From Flavobacteriaceae bacterium (lineage in GTDB: Bacteria > Bacteroidota > Bacteroidia > Flavobacteriales > Flavobacteriaceae), in contig CANGWK010000010.1 in the NCBI GenBank assembly GCA_947457615.1, forward strand, positions 1 to 64,000: a DNA stretch of 64,000 bases, in the 5' to 3' direction. The stretch's first letter is position 1. The number at the start of each line of letters is the position of its first letter. A program made the position numbers and the translations under genes. Below the pieces are notes generated by a model. That model was not told where the DNA came from. It ran no database searches and saw only the letters and a list, made by a program, of their open reading frames with translations. Shown here one piece after another: positions 17,583 to 26,601 of this stretch.

Positions 17583-18758
17583 TCAAAACACAAAGGTACT
17601 CAACAATTGCAACACATTAGAAATTTCTTCTTCGGAATTATACGAATGCAGACAAAATCGCAAACGTTCCTGCCCTTCGGGAACGGTTGGAGATAATATG
17701 GCTTTGACGTCAAATCCTTTTTCTTGTAACTTATTGGCAATAGATTTTACTTTTTCATTGCCCGGAATTATAGCGCATTGAATGGCCGATTTACTATAAA
17801 CAAAAAGTGGTTTCAAACCCAGCTGCATTTCCTCTTGGTTGAAAAACTGAATATTGCGTTTTAGGTTTTGCATTGCTAGTTTTTCTGATTCCAAATGCTG
17901 GTAGGCAACTAAAATTGTAGCAACAGAATTTGGGGACAAACCTGTAGTATATATAAAACTACGTGCAAAGTTTACTAAATAACTTTTTAATTCTACACTG
18001 CCTAAAATAGCAGCACCATGACAACCCAATGCTTTGCCAAAGGTTATTATTCTTGCAAATACTTTGTCTTGTAAGTTGAAACTTTGCACTAATCCATGTC
18101 CGAAATCTCCAAAAACGCCTAAGGCATGCGCTTCATCCACAACTAAATTGCAATGGTACTTTTCAGATAGTCGAACTAATTCTTCTAGATTTGGACAATC
18201 GCCATCCATAGAAAAAACACTTTCGGTAACTACGTATATAATTCTAGGTTCTAGATTCTGGGTTTTGGGTATTGGGTTTTGAGTTATGAGTTTTAAAATT
18301 ATTCGTTCCAAATCATCTGGATTATTATGTTGGAATTTGTAGGACTTGGCATTGCTCATTGTGATTCCGTCACGGATGGAGGCATGACATAATTCATCAT
18401 ACAAAATAACATCAGAGCGTTGCGGTACAGAACTAAAAAAACCTAAGTTGGCATCGTATCCCGAATTGAAAATCAGTGCTGATTGAGATTGGTGGAAATT
18501 GGCAATGAAATCTTCTGTAATTGGATATAAATTATGATTCCCCGAAATCAATCTGGATCCTTTAGCACCATTCACTTTTATATTGTTTTGCAAAAGATAC
18601 TCGTGCGTTTCATTGAAAATAATTTCCGATTGACTAAGTCCCAAATAATCATTAGAAGCAAAATCGATTAAATCTTTAGAAACTGGTAACTTCCGCAATG
18701 CATTACTTGCTTCTCGTAGTTGTAGTTTTAGTTTTAATCGCTTTGGAAGTTGTTTCAT
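17583..18758 (-). CDS. bioF: 8-amino-7-oxononanoate synthase
   Basis: This PLP enzyme condenses pimeloyl-ACP (or -CoA) with alanine, the first step of the late biotin pathway. The 391 residues show FASNDYLGL, GAKGSRLISGNH, the aspartate and histidine in VVDEAHALGVFG, and the Schiff-base lysine in ITFGKALGCHG. ATG 18758 was chosen over a TTG at 18767, which overlaps a promoter-like box (TACATTTG on the minus strand, plus 18765-18772). Residues about 155-173 (KLITQNPIPKTQNLEP) appear to be an in-frame insertion of an intergenic-type repeat. It is the first gene of the operon. Confidence 0.94.
   Translation of the reverse strand: MKQLPKRLKLKLQLREASNALRKLPVSKDLIDFASNDYLGLSQSEIIFNETHEYLLQNNIKVNGAKGSRLISGNHNLYPITEDFIANFHQSQSALIFNSGYDANLGFFSSVPQRSDVILYDELCHASIRDGITMSNAKSYKFQHNNPDDLERIILKLITQNPIPKTQNLEPRIIYVVTESVFSMDGDCPNLEELVRLSEKYHCNLVVDEAHALGVFGDFGHGLVQSFNLQDKVFARIITFGKALGCHGAAILGSVELKSYLVNFARSFIYTTGLSPNSVATILVAYQHLESEKLAMQNLKRNIQFFNQEEMQLGLKPLFVYSKSAIQCAIIPGNEKVKSIANKLQEKGFDVKAILSPTVPEGQERLRFCLHSYNSEEEISNVLQLLSTFVF
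18241..18294 (-). repeat. Dispersed repeat inserted in frame within bioF
   Basis: On the coding strand this stretch consists of short near-repeats such as ACTCATAACTC, AAAACCCA, ATACCC, AAAACCCAGAATC and TAGAACCTAGAATT. The text is unlike the surrounding coding sequence but like the intergenic inverted repeat at 20222-20280 (ACTCATAACTTATAACTCATAA). It adds about 18 residues between the BioF segment ending NPDDLERIIL and the conserved IIYVVTESVFSMDGD, where other BioF proteins have a short loop. The reading frame stays open. Confidence 0.6.
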
Positions 18759-18789
18759 GATATGCAAATGTAGAAAATCTGAAGGATAT

Positions 18790-18857
18790 AATTATTTTAA
18801 TAAAATAATTGTTTTTTAATGTTTAATTATTGTTTATCAATAATTTTTATATATTTG
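18790..18857 (+). promoter_or_regulatory. Divergent control region between bioF and the DUF2975-HTH genes
   Basis: TTG 18830-18832 and TATATTTG 18850-18857, 17 bases apart, form the promoter of the rightward genes. AATTATTG 18825-18832 and CAATAATT 18838-18845 form an 8-bp inverted repeat with a 5-base spacer covering the TTG element, a good position for an autoregulatory operator of the HTH protein encoded at 19396. A second inverted repeat, AATTATTTTA 18790-18799 and TAAAATAATT 18801-18810, lies between the two divergent genes. Confidence 0.5.
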
Positions 18858-18879
18858 TACCGAATTAAAAAACAAAAAT

Positions 18880-19392
18880 ATGAGACAATTAAACATATTA
18901 AAAGCAATATTAGATTTGGTTTGGTTCTTTTCTCTGGTAGGAGCAATTGGAGTACTAATTTTTCTGCCTTTTTATTTATTTGAATCTGAAATTGATATTC
19001 CTATCAAAATTAAAGGACAAGTAATTGCTACTAACGACTCATTATCTAAAATTATTGTTTTTGTAAATATTGTAAGTGGTTTACTATTTTTATACAGCAT
19101 TTATTTGTTACGAAAAGTGGTTGGTTTATTTCAAAAAAGAGAAATATTCAATGACCAAGTAATACATTTATTTAATCGGATTGGTCAATTAGTAATCGCT
19201 TCGACACTAATTAGTAATGTATCTTTATTTATTTATAAATTTGTAGTAAAAGATCATGTTGGTTTAAGTTTGGATTTAGGAAGTTATGATTCTTTTTTAA
19301 TTTCAATAAGTTTGGGATTATTTTTTATGGTAATTAGTGTAGTTTTTAAAATTGCTACAAAAATGAAGGAAGAAAACGAATTAACAATTTAG
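18880..19392 (+). CDS. DUF2975 family membrane protein
   Basis: The 170-residue product has four transmembrane segments, at about residues 10-32, 60-80, 106-126 and 137-156, which is the DUF2975 layout; the short motif around LLRKVVGLFQKREIFND between segments two and three fits the family. The function is unknown. Proteins of this family are commonly encoded next to a small Cro/CI-type regulator, as here: the HTH gene starts 3 bases after this stop. The promoter and operator candidate lie immediately upstream. Confidence 0.8.
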   Translation: MRQLNILKAILDLVWFFSLVGAIGVLIFLPFYLFESEIDIPIKIKGQVIATNDSLSKIIVFVNIVSGLLFLYSIYLLRKVVGLFQKREIFNDQVIHLFNRIGQLVIASTLISNVSLFIYKFVVKDHVGLSLDLGSYDSFLISISLGLFFMVISVVFKIATKMKEENELTI

Positions 19393-19395
19393 ATT

Positions 19396-19608
19396 ATGCC
19401 AATTATTTTAAACCTAGATGTGATGTTGGCTAAACGCAAAATGCGATCCAACGAATTAGCAGAAAAAATTGGTATTACTACGGCAAATCTTTCCATATTA
19501 AAAACTGGAAAAGCCAAGGCAGTTCGATTCTCCACTCTAGAAGCAATCTGTGAAATATTAGAATGCCAGCCGGGAGATATATTAGAATATGTAAACGAAA
19601 TAAAATAA
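19396..19608 (+). CDS. Small Cro/CI-type HTH transcriptional regulator
   Basis: The 70-residue protein is a single helix-turn-helix domain (MLAKRKMRSNELAEKIGIT, then TTANLSILKTGKAKAVRF, then LEAICEILECQPGDILEY) of the YozG/Cro type. It is cotranscribed with the DUF2975 gene and followed 6 bases later by a small membrane protein gene. The inverted repeat at 18825-18845 over the promoter is a candidate binding site. The domain call is firm; the target is inferred. Confidence 0.9.
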   Translation: MPIILNLDVMLAKRKMRSNELAEKIGITTANLSILKTGKAKAVRFSTLEAICEILECQPGDILEYVNEIK

Positions 19609-19614
19609 GAACAC

Positions 19615-19785
19615 ATGAAAAAACATTTAATTCTTTTAATAATAGGAATGGTACTAGTTGTTGGTGGAGCTCTTTTAAAGATCAAAGGCAATAATTTATC
19701 CCAATACTTAATGATAACTGGTTTAGCTATTGAAGTGAATGCATTAGCTACATTGGTCATTCAATCTCTTAGAAAAATAAAATAA
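19615..19785 (+). CDS. Small two-helix membrane protein (56 residues)
   Basis: ATG 19615 to TAA 19783-19785 encodes 56 residues with two hydrophobic segments (LILLIIGMVLVVGGALL and YLMITGLAIEVNALATLV) separated by KIKGNNLSQ. It begins 6 bases after the HTH stop, so it is likely the third gene of the unit. The double-helix pattern with a short basic loop resembles the membrane part of GldL, but this is only a resemblance in pattern. Codon use matches the neighbours. The function is unknown. Confidence 0.7.
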   Translation: MKKHLILLIIGMVLVVGGALLKIKGNNLSQYLMITGLAIEVNALATLVIQSLRKIK

Positions 19786-19834
19786 AAAACAATAGGGGGT
19801 TGTTTAGCTTTGGGTAGTTTAAAATAGCATCCAA

Positions 19835-19876
19835 AAAACCACCCCACCCTTCGGGCACCCCTCCAAAGGAGGGGAA
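19835..19876. repeat. GC-rich palindromic intergenic repeat
   Basis: After ACCACCCCACCCTTCGGGCA come CCCCTCC 19858-19864, AAA and GGAGGGG 19868-19874, a perfect 7-bp palindrome. The core CCTCCAAAGGAGG is shared with the element at 17484-17504. The same text style recurs between genes in flavobacterial genomes in my memory; it is not a coding sequence. Confidence 0.6.
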
Positions 19877-19880
19877 ATAA

Positions 19881-19910
19881 AAAAAGCCAAACATTACTGC
19901 TTGGCTTTTT
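19881..19910. terminator. Bidirectional terminator between converging units
   Basis: AAAAAGCCAA 19881-19890 pairs perfectly with TTGGCTTTTT 19901-19910 around a 10-base loop, with A-rich sequence on the left and T on the right. It can terminate both the rightward DUF2975-HTH unit and the leftward atpD-atpC operon. Confidence 0.85.
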
Positions 19911-19930
19911 AGTCTTATTTTGAAATTGTC

Positions 19931-20212
19931 TTAGTCGGCTAATACAATTACTTTATTATCTTTCATTTCAATAGTTCCAGATGCAATTTCTAGGTTGAAG
20001 TTTTGATCGTTTACTCTGGTAAATTTATCTTCTACTTCTTTTTGGAAATTAAAACTAGCTGCTGTAATTTTTACAGTTCCTTGTTTTAAAATGGAAACTA
20101 TTGGTGCGTGGTTATTCAATATTTGAAAGGAACCGTCCACACCTGGTAAAGAAACCGAAGTAACTTCGCCTTTAAATAATGTAGCTTCTGGTGATACTAT
20201 TTCTAAAATCAT
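19931..20212 (-). CDS. atpC: F1Fo ATP synthase subunit epsilon
   Basis: This is the central-stalk subunit of the F1 sector, on the cytoplasmic side. The 93 residues form only the N-terminal beta-sandwich domain (MILEIVSPEATLFKGEVTSVSLPGVDG, then LNNHAPIVSILKQGTVKI). The C-terminal helical hairpin that inhibits ATP hydrolysis in other bacteria is absent, and this short form is common in Bacteroidota. It lies 80 bases after atpD; the gap is filled by a 24-bp inverted repeat. The other atp genes are not in the window. Confidence 0.92.
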   Translation of the reverse strand: MILEIVSPEATLFKGEVTSVSLPGVDGSFQILNNHAPIVSILKQGTVKITAASFNFQKEVEDKFTRVNDQNFNLEIASGTIEMKDNKVIVLAD

Positions 20213-20221
20213 TTTTCTTAG

Positions 20222-20280
20222 TTATGAGTTATAAGTTATGAGTTTAAGTTGAGCCGAAACTCATAACTTATAACTCATAA
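20222..20280. repeat. 24-bp perfect inverted repeat between atpD and atpC
   Basis: Bases 20222-20245 are the exact reverse complement of 20257-20280, with an 11-base loop. Each arm is itself built from short repeats (TTATGAGT, TATAAGT, TATGAGT). In the operon transcript it would fold into a very stable hairpin with no T run, so it is more likely a dispersed palindromic repeat or an mRNA-stability element than a terminator. The same text family occurs inside bioF at 18241-18294. Confidence 0.85.
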
Positions 20281-20292
20281 TTCATAATTATT

Positions 20293-21807
<1,515 letters not shown>

Positions 21808-21865
21808 TTATGTATTTATTTAATAGCGTATTAGAAATGAAAAAATGATATCTTTTTTCAGAGTG

Positions 21866-21895
21866 CAAAGATAAATTTTATAAATAGAAAATCAA
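21866..21895 (-). promoter_or_regulatory. Promoter of atpD-atpC
   Basis: On the minus strand TTG (plus 21893-21895) and TATCTTTG (plus 21866-21873) are separated by 19 bases. The predicted start near 21860 leaves about 55 bases before the atpD ATG. This is one of the best matches to the Bacteroidota promoter in the window. Confidence 0.65.
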
Positions 21896-22216
21896 TAGCA
21901 AAAAGATATTTTTTTTAAGAATTTTTTGACTTTTTTTACGAGCAGATTAGTTTTTATTAGGATATATATCGAAAATAAACACAAAGTACGCTTAAGATTA
22001 GAGAGAGTTAAATCTTTATGCTTCAATAATTTAATAGTATATTTTAATTTTAAATTTTTAGATTTTCCCAAAAAGGAATTTATTAAAAGTGTTTTGAAAT
22101 ATTTTTTTTATTTAAAATGTAAAACACGCTTCCTTTTTTTTACTTTTGCCGTGAATTTCACAATCGATTAACCCTATAAAAAGGATTTTGTAAACTTTAT
22201 TCCCAAACGAAGGTTG
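21896..22216. other. AT-rich intergenic region upstream of the O-acylation module
   Basis: I see no credible gene here. A promoter-like box TACTTTTG at 22141-22148 lies about 69 bases upstream of the ATG at 22217 and may drive the rightward genes; no clear TTG partner is present at the right distance. An open frame at 21926-22171 is very rich in Phe, Lys and Arg and looks like chance translation of AT-rich DNA. Confidence 0.4.
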
Positions 22217-23758
22217 ATGAACCATAGCAAAAAAGTAATTACCTTAATCTTAGTAGTCACTAGCGTTTATTTGCTAATGTCAGTGTTCTCAAATGAGTTC
22301 ATTGGTTATTATCCTAATTTTAAAAATGTGAATTTGCTTTCGGATATTTTGGTGAAGGAAAAAACCAAAAAAGGGGGGTCCAAAAGTAAAGAAGACGGCC
22401 ATTCAGTTTTGGGGGATAATGTGCCTAAAAATGAATTTGAGGCTTACGAAAAAAAAGATGCGCTAATACGTTTTAACGCAGATACTGTTGCCCCTGCCCT
22501 ACCTAAACTTACCCAAAAATTAATTGCTTTATCTGAAGGTAAAAATGTGAAAATACGAATTGCTTGGTTTGGCGATAGCCAGATTGAAGGCGATTTAATT
22601 ACACAGGACGTTAGGGAGCAACTTCAAAATTACTTTGGACAACAAAAAGGTGTCGGATTTATTCCTATTTCTTGCGTTTCATCGGATTTTCGAATAACAG
22701 CCAAAGTTTCTACTACTGGGGATTTTAAAGTGGATAATTTTAAAAAACAAGAACATAATAGTAGCTTGTTTTTATCTGGTTATTCTTTTTATAGTAAAAA
22801 CTTAGAAATTGTTTTTAGGGATAATGTAAACAAAAATAGCACTCAAATAACCCAAAAATGGTTGCTTTACGGAAAAGGAGATTCAATTTCAGTTAAAATA
22901 AATGATTCGGTTAAAAAATATCCTGCCAATTTAGAGTTTAACCGAATATTGGTAGGAAGTGACGTTTCTAATAAATCAAAGTTTACCGTTTTTGCGAAAC
23001 AAACTCCTATATATGGCGTTAGTTCGGAACCGCAATCTGGAATAATTTTGGATAATTTTTCTTTTAGAGGGATTACTGGTGTGGAATTAAAGAAAATAAA
23101 CAATGATTTATTGTCAGAAATTAACAGATCGGGGTATTATGATTTGATAGTTTTTCAATATGGGGTAAACTTGATGTTCCGGCCAAATGACACCAATTAC
23201 GATTATTACTATAGCGCCATGCTGCCAGTGCTTAAAAAGTTTCAAAATAACATGCCTAATACTGAGTTTTTATTGTTTAGTTGTTCGGATAGAGCATTTA
23301 ATTATGGTGGCGAATGGAAAACAGCTATTGGGATAGATTCATTAATTCACACACAAGCAAGAATGGCATACGATGCCGACATTCCTTTTTATAATTTCTA
23401 TAAATCTAATGGCGGAAGTGGTACTATGGTAAAATGGGCTGACAGCACTGTTCAACATGCTAGTAAAGATTATATTCATTTTAATTTTAGAGGTGCTAAA
23501 GCGGTAAGTAAAATTATTTTTAAAGCGCTAATGCACGATTATCAAAAAACTGTGAAACTTAAAAAAGCAGGTAAACCAATTGTTGTAACACCAATACTAA
23601 TTAATAAACCGGCAATAAAAGAACAGATACTTACTAAAAAAGACACTCCAAAACCCACAACCAAAAAAGCAGTAGCGCAAAAACAAAAAGTAGTAAAAGA
23701 AATAATTCCTAGAGAAGTGGTTCCAGAACCTCCAGTTAAAAAAGGCGATTCAATATGA
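22217..23758 (+). CDS. Membrane-anchored SGNH-fold protein of an O-acylation module
   Basis: The product (513 residues from ATG 22217; a TTG lies one codon upstream) has an N-terminal membrane segment (VITLILVVTSVYLLMSVF) and an extracytoplasmic SGNH domain. The block I serine is S121 in IAWFGDSQIEGD, and the C-terminal DxxH block is DYIHFNFRGAK. After the domain come about 60 residues rich in Lys and Pro. The stop overlaps the start of the MBOAT gene by 4 bases, so the two are translationally coupled. By analogy with AlgJ/AlgX and PatA/PatB pairs it may transfer or remove acyl groups on an envelope glycan; the glycan is unknown. Confidence 0.85.
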   Translation: MNHSKKVITLILVVTSVYLLMSVFSNEFIGYYPNFKNVNLLSDILVKEKTKKGGSKSKEDGHSVLGDNVPKNEFEAYEKKDALIRFNADTVAPALPKLTQKLIALSEGKNVKIRIAWFGDSQIEGDLITQDVREQLQNYFGQQKGVGFIPISCVSSDFRITAKVSTTGDFKVDNFKKQEHNSSLFLSGYSFYSKNLEIVFRDNVNKNSTQITQKWLLYGKGDSISVKINDSVKKYPANLEFNRILVGSDVSNKSKFTVFAKQTPIYGVSSEPQSGIILDNFSFRGITGVELKKINNDLLSEINRSGYYDLIVFQYGVNLMFRPNDTNYDYYYSAMLPVLKKFQNNMPNTEFLLFSCSDRAFNYGGEWKTAIGIDSLIHTQARMAYDADIPFYNFYKSNGGSGTMVKWADSTVQHASKDYIHFNFRGAKAVSKIIFKALMHDYQKTVKLKKAGKPIVVTPILINKPAIKEQILTKKDTPKPTTKKAVAQKQKVVKEIIPREVVPEPPVKKGDSI

Positions 23759-25233
23759 TACAATTAGATTGGAATAGCGTAAAAGAGCAGTTGTTGTATG
23801 ATGCTCATAATCCATTGTTATTTAACAATGGGTTTTTCGTGTATTTTTTATCGGCTTTTATCTTATTCTATTATCTTTTAAGAAAAAACTACAAGCACAG
23901 AGCAATGGTTCTTACCTTGTTTTCGCTGTATTTTTTCTATAAAGCGAGTGGTAGTTTTGTATTAATTGTTATTCTTTCTGCATTTTTTAACTTTGGTATT
24001 TCCAATTGGATTTTCAAAGTCAAAAAGAAAATAGGTAAACAATTTTTACTTTTTTTAAGTGTTATTTTCAATCTCGGGTTGTTATTCTATTTCAAATACA
24101 CCAATTTCTTTTTAGAGGTATTGAATAATTTTTCTACTTTAAAATTTGATGCTTTACATATTTTATTACCAATTGGAATATCGTTTTTTACTTTCGAAAA
24201 TCTCAGTTACACAATAGATGTTTACCGTGGCGAAATAGAACCTGAAAAGGGCGTGGTAAATTACATGTTATTTCTTTCGTTCTTCCCTAAATTGGTAATG
24301 GGGCCAATAGTTCGAGCTAAAGATTTTATTCCGCAGTTAAAGAAAGATTATTTTGTAAGCGATACCGATTTCTCGAAAGGATTTTATCTTATAATTACTG
24401 GATTAATCAAGAAATTAATTATTTCCGATTATATTTCGGTAAATTTAGTAAACTATGTTTTTGACGGACCACACCTGCATAATGGGCTGGAATGTTTAGT
24501 TGCATTGTACGGATATGCCATAGTGATTTACTGCGATTTTAGTGGTTATAGTGATGTCGCAATTGGAATTTCTAAATGGATGGGGATTACCATTCCAACA
24601 AACTTTTTATCTCCTTATCAAAGTAAATCGGTGAGCGAATTCTGGCGCAGGTGGCATATTTCATTGTCGAGTTGGCTGCGCGATTACTTGTATATTTCTA
24701 TGGGGGGTAACCGTAAAGGCAAATTCAGAACCAATTTGAATTTATTCTTAACCATGTTAATTGGAGGTTTTTGGCATGGTGCAAGTTGGAACTTCATTAT
24801 TTGGGGAGCAATGCACGGTTTGGGTTTGATGGTTAACAAACTATGGGCATTTCTTTTCGGAAAAATTAAAATTTTCCCATCAGCAGTTAGCAACTTTTTC
24901 TTTGCTATTATTACCTTTCATTTTGTGTGTTTTTGTTGGATTTTCTTTAAAGCCAGCAATCTGGATACAGCTTTGCAATTCATCCATCAGATAGTATACC
25001 AATTCACTTTTGATGGAGCTTATGAATATGTAGAAAATTATAAATATGTTATTACCCTAATTATAATTGGCTATTTAATTCACCTTATTCCGGACAGTTT
25101 CCAAGAAAAGATTATTGAACGACAAAAACGTTTTCCATTGGTATACTTTGTTATGGTACTATTTTTATTCATTGCGCTGTATTCTTTCTTTAAAAGCGCA
25201 CAGCCTGTATTGCCAATTTATTTGCAGTTTTAA
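23755..25233 (+). CDS. MBOAT family O-acyltransferase
   Basis: This polytopic membrane protein of 492 residues has about a dozen hydrophobic segments. The MBOAT signature region is clear: FFPKLVMGPIVR, SVSEFWRRWHISLSSWLRDYLYI, and the catalytic histidine in GGFWHGASWNFIIWG. Such proteins (AlgI, DltB, PatA) move acyl groups, usually acetyl, across the membrane for addition to surface polymers. It is coupled to the upstream SGNH gene and converges, with an 11-base gap, on a second SGNH gene. Alginate itself is unlikely since no alginate genes are seen. Confidence 0.92.
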   Translation: MIQLDWNSVKEQLLYDAHNPLLFNNGFFVYFLSAFILFYYLLRKNYKHRAMVLTLFSLYFFYKASGSFVLIVILSAFFNFGISNWIFKVKKKIGKQFLLFLSVIFNLGLLFYFKYTNFFLEVLNNFSTLKFDALHILLPIGISFFTFENLSYTIDVYRGEIEPEKGVVNYMLFLSFFPKLVMGPIVRAKDFIPQLKKDYFVSDTDFSKGFYLIITGLIKKLIISDYISVNLVNYVFDGPHLHNGLECLVALYGYAIVIYCDFSGYSDVAIGISKWMGITIPTNFLSPYQSKSVSEFWRRWHISLSSWLRDYLYISMGGNRKGKFRTNLNLFLTMLIGGFWHGASWNFIIWGAMHGLGLMVNKLWAFLFGKIKIFPSAVSNFFFAIITFHFVCFCWIFFKASNLDTALQFIHQIVYQFTFDGAYEYVENYKYVITLIIIGYLIHLIPDSFQEKIIERQKRFPLVYFVMVLFLFIALYSFFKSAQPVLPIYLQF

Positions 25234-25244
25234 AAATAAGTAGA

Positions 25245-26477
25245 TTAATAATTTTTAAACAAAAATTCGTTCCAAACTTTTGTGAAAGCATCTACAAATA
25301 AATTCCCTTGCAAAACATACCCTTCTTTAGAGAAATGCACTAAATCTTGACGCAGGAGTTGTTTCTTCTTCCATATTTTTGCGCCTTCCAAACCTTTTGA
25401 AATAGTAAATAAATCCCAATACACAAGATTATTGGAATTGCAATACTCAGTTAAAGCACACGTAATTACTTCTAATGAAAAGTTAGGGTTACTTTTTTTA
25501 AAGTACGAAACGGGCGGAGTTGTAAGAATAATACAAGAATTTGGTGAAACCAATCTTAATTTAGCCACCATTATTTTCACTTCTTTTAGAAATTTATCGG
25601 CAGTTAAATTTGGATCCTGTGCTTCATTAGTTCCTAGGGAAACAATATAGCAATCGGCGTCCAACTTATTCAATTGTTTCCAAAACTGCTTCGTTTTGTT
25701 GTAATCCGAATATTTTGCGCCATTGGCACCAATGCTGTGGTAGATAATTCCGTAAGATGCACTTTTCTCAAGAGATGCCCCATAAAAACGGATAGTGTCA
25801 ATAGTAGGGAAGGTCAAATGAAATCCAAATGCAGGTGATTTTAAATTGAAAACGGTGTAATCGGGAGACAAAGTATAACATCTATTTTCTACTTGGGTAT
25901 CGTTATATTCCATATACAATTCGGAAACGGAGCCGCCCATAAATAAATGTACTTTATCAAAACTATCTCGAATTCCATTAATAGTTTTTAGTTCCAAATT
26001 AAATTCCGGATTACTACTTTGTGATTGCATCCCAAATGCTGAAACACCGCAAGTAATAAGCGTATCTATTCGCGCCAATCGATTACTTTTCCAACTGCTT
26101 TTAGAGCTTGAAACAACATCGTAAGGTGCATTGGATTTTCCAACTTGATAAGGAAAAACCAATCCGCGGCCAGCATTGCCAAAATAACTTTGTAATTCAT
26201 TTCGGATTACAGAAGTTGCAACGTCAGCCTGAATATGCGAATCACCAATGTGAACAAAAACTGCATTTTCTTTGCTAAAATGTTTAATCTTATACAATTT
26301 AGCCAACAACGGATACATTGTATTAATATTTTCAAGAGTATTTTTAGAATAATCAATACAATTTAAAGCAGAAGAATCTGTTTTTTTAACCACCCAATCG
26401 TCAATTTTTTGTGCTTGCAGGGGCACCGCTAATAGCGTTGTCATAGCAAAAGCAAAAAGAAATTTAATTGAGGTCAC
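25245..26477 (-). CDS. Secreted SGNH/GDSL hydrolase-like protein
   Basis: The 410-residue product has a signal peptide (FAFAMTTLLAVPLQAQ) and a complete set of SGNH blocks: block I FVHIGDSHIQADV, block III GTNEAQDP, and DLVHFSKEGY at the C terminus (Asp and His). It starts at GTG 26477. The layout of the first block (GDSHIQAD) parallels GDSQIEGD of the protein at 22217, so the two are probably paralogues flanking the MBOAT gene. It may act as an esterase or acyltransferase on the same substrate. Confidence 0.85.
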   Translation of the reverse strand: MTSIKFLFAFAMTTLLAVPLQAQKIDDWVVKKTDSSALNCIDYSKNTLENINTMYPLLAKLYKIKHFSKENAVFVHIGDSHIQADVATSVIRNELQSYFGNAGRGLVFPYQVGKSNAPYDVVSSSKSSWKSNRLARIDTLITCGVSAFGMQSQSSNPEFNLELKTINGIRDSFDKVHLFMGGSVSELYMEYNDTQVENRCYTLSPDYTVFNLKSPAFGFHLTFPTIDTIRFYGASLEKSASYGIIYHSIGANGAKYSDYNKTKQFWKQLNKLDADCYIVSLGTNEAQDPNLTADKFLKEVKIMVAKLRLVSPNSCIILTTPPVSYFKKSNPNFSLEVITCALTEYCNSNNLVYWDLFTISKGLEGAKIWKKKQLLRQDLVHFSKEGYVLQGNLFVDAFTKVWNEFLFKNY

Positions 26478-26550
26478 AGATTAATAATTGGGCTTTAAAT
26501 TTTTTAAAAACATTGCAGATTATTTTTTGTCAAATTTTCGAAAATAAAAT

Positions 26551-26583
26551 AAAAAAAAGCCATTCTCTAAAGAACGGCTTTGA
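26551..26583 (-). terminator. Terminator of the Bax-inhibitor-like gene
   Basis: AAAGCCATTCT pairs with AGAACGGCTTT (one A/C mismatch) around CTAA. On the minus strand the stem is followed by a T-rich run (plus 26541-26558, A-rich). It is 19 bases after the stop at 26602. Confidence 0.75.
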
Positions 26584-26601
26584 GAAAAATATAGTGCAAA
26601 A

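Noticed and set aside
21926..22171. Open frame of 81 codons upstream of the O-acylation module
   Set aside because: Composition is dominated by Phe, Lys and Arg from AT-rich DNA, no family pattern, and a promoter-like box lies inside it. Treated as chance.
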